The position numbers and the translations under genes are program-made. Below are positions 5,180-5,417 of a DNA stretch of 5,417 nt, piece by piece. Source of the DNA: Desulfoplanes sp. (GTDB lineage Bacteria > Desulfobacterota > Desulfovibrionia > Desulfovibrionales > Desulfomicrobiaceae); the NCBI GenBank assembly GCA_028708105.1, contig JAQVZR010000161.1:1-5417 (forward strand), read 5' to 3'. The notes below the pieces were generated by a model. The model was not told the origin of the DNA. It saw only the letters and a list, made by a program, of their open reading frames with translations, and searched no databases. Position 1 is the first letter of the stretch, and the number at the start of each line of letters is the position of its first letter.

Positions 5180-5417
5180 ATGAACATGAAAAGTTTACAC
5201 ACCAGAGACTAAGGTTAACGTCGCAGGCGAGGCTCTCAAGGGAGGGCCAGGCAATCCCGGAAAATATGACCATGGAACCATGCAAAGCAGGTGTTATGTA
5301 CAGATATTCCCTATATCCCCTCGCTAGAGGATTCATGTACTTGGCCGCTGTCATGGATTGGCATACCACAAAAACATACGTGCCTGGCAGATTTTCACGA
5401 TAATGACTACAGGCTTC
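5166..5417 (-). CDS. Unrecognised open frame, partial at window edge
   Basis: The minus-strand frame is open from the window edge (5417) to a TGA at 5166-5168, giving 83 residues. The start, if real, lies outside the window; the GTG at 5369 has no clear ribosome site. The segment from YRENLPGTYVFVV through NPLARGYREY to SMVIFSGIAWPSLESL has a natural-looking composition, but I do not recognise a family. The last 20 residues (after LACD) look less protein-like, so the gene may be truncated or fused to junk near 5220. It overlaps the start of the ATPase-like fragment by 14 bases, which fits a rearranged region. Confidence 0.25.
   Translation of the reverse strand, partial: EACSHYRENLPGTYVFVVCQSMTAAKYMNPLARGYREYLYITPALHGSMVIFSGIAWPSLESLACDVNLSLWCVNFSCSYAPS

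Overview
The window reads as chromosomal DNA of moderate GC content from an anaerobic bacterium. A selenocysteine-type peroxiredoxin, a small c-type cytochrome, an HD-GYP signalling protein and a CGGC-type cysteine-rich protein together point to a Desulfobacterota (former Deltaproteobacteria) sulfate reducer or relative. This placement is inferred from gene content; no marker gene is present.

Layout. Bases 1-554 (+) hold the 3' part of a peroxiredoxin gene cut by the window edge. Its peroxidatic cysteine codon is replaced by an in-frame TGA (81-83). A 6-bp hairpin with a GGUC loop (95-110) follows at the spacing expected of a bacterial SECIS, so the TGA is read here as selenocysteine. A naive ORF call would start at an internal ATG and lose the active site. 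The gene ends in a strong rho-independent terminator (587-632). Bases 657-973 hold a gene-free element of about 317 bp with 32-bp imperfect terminal inverted repeats (28/32 identical), resembling a MITE or internally deleted insertion sequence.

Bases 1174-3191 (+) hold three genes in one direction: a small monohaem cytochrome c with an uncertain 5' end, a HAMP/HD-GYP c-di-GMP phosphodiesterase-like protein, and an AIM24/TIGR00266-family protein. The last two overlap by ATGA and are probably translationally coupled. The junction between the cytochrome and the HAMP domain looks damaged, possibly a lost membrane-anchored sensor part. A bidirectional terminator (3278-3316) separates this group from a convergent TatD-type metal hydrolase gene (3351-4178, -). 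Divergent from the hydrolase is a cysteine-rich CGGC-domain protein (4350-4748, +).

The right end (4811-5417, -) is poorly preserved. It has a fragment resembling the C-terminal half of an ArsA-like/anion-transporting ATPase, preceded by an unrecognised open frame that runs off the window.

The most notable item is the selenoperoxiredoxin, which also lacks the usual C-terminal resolving cysteine. No CRISPR array, tRNA or rRNA was seen.
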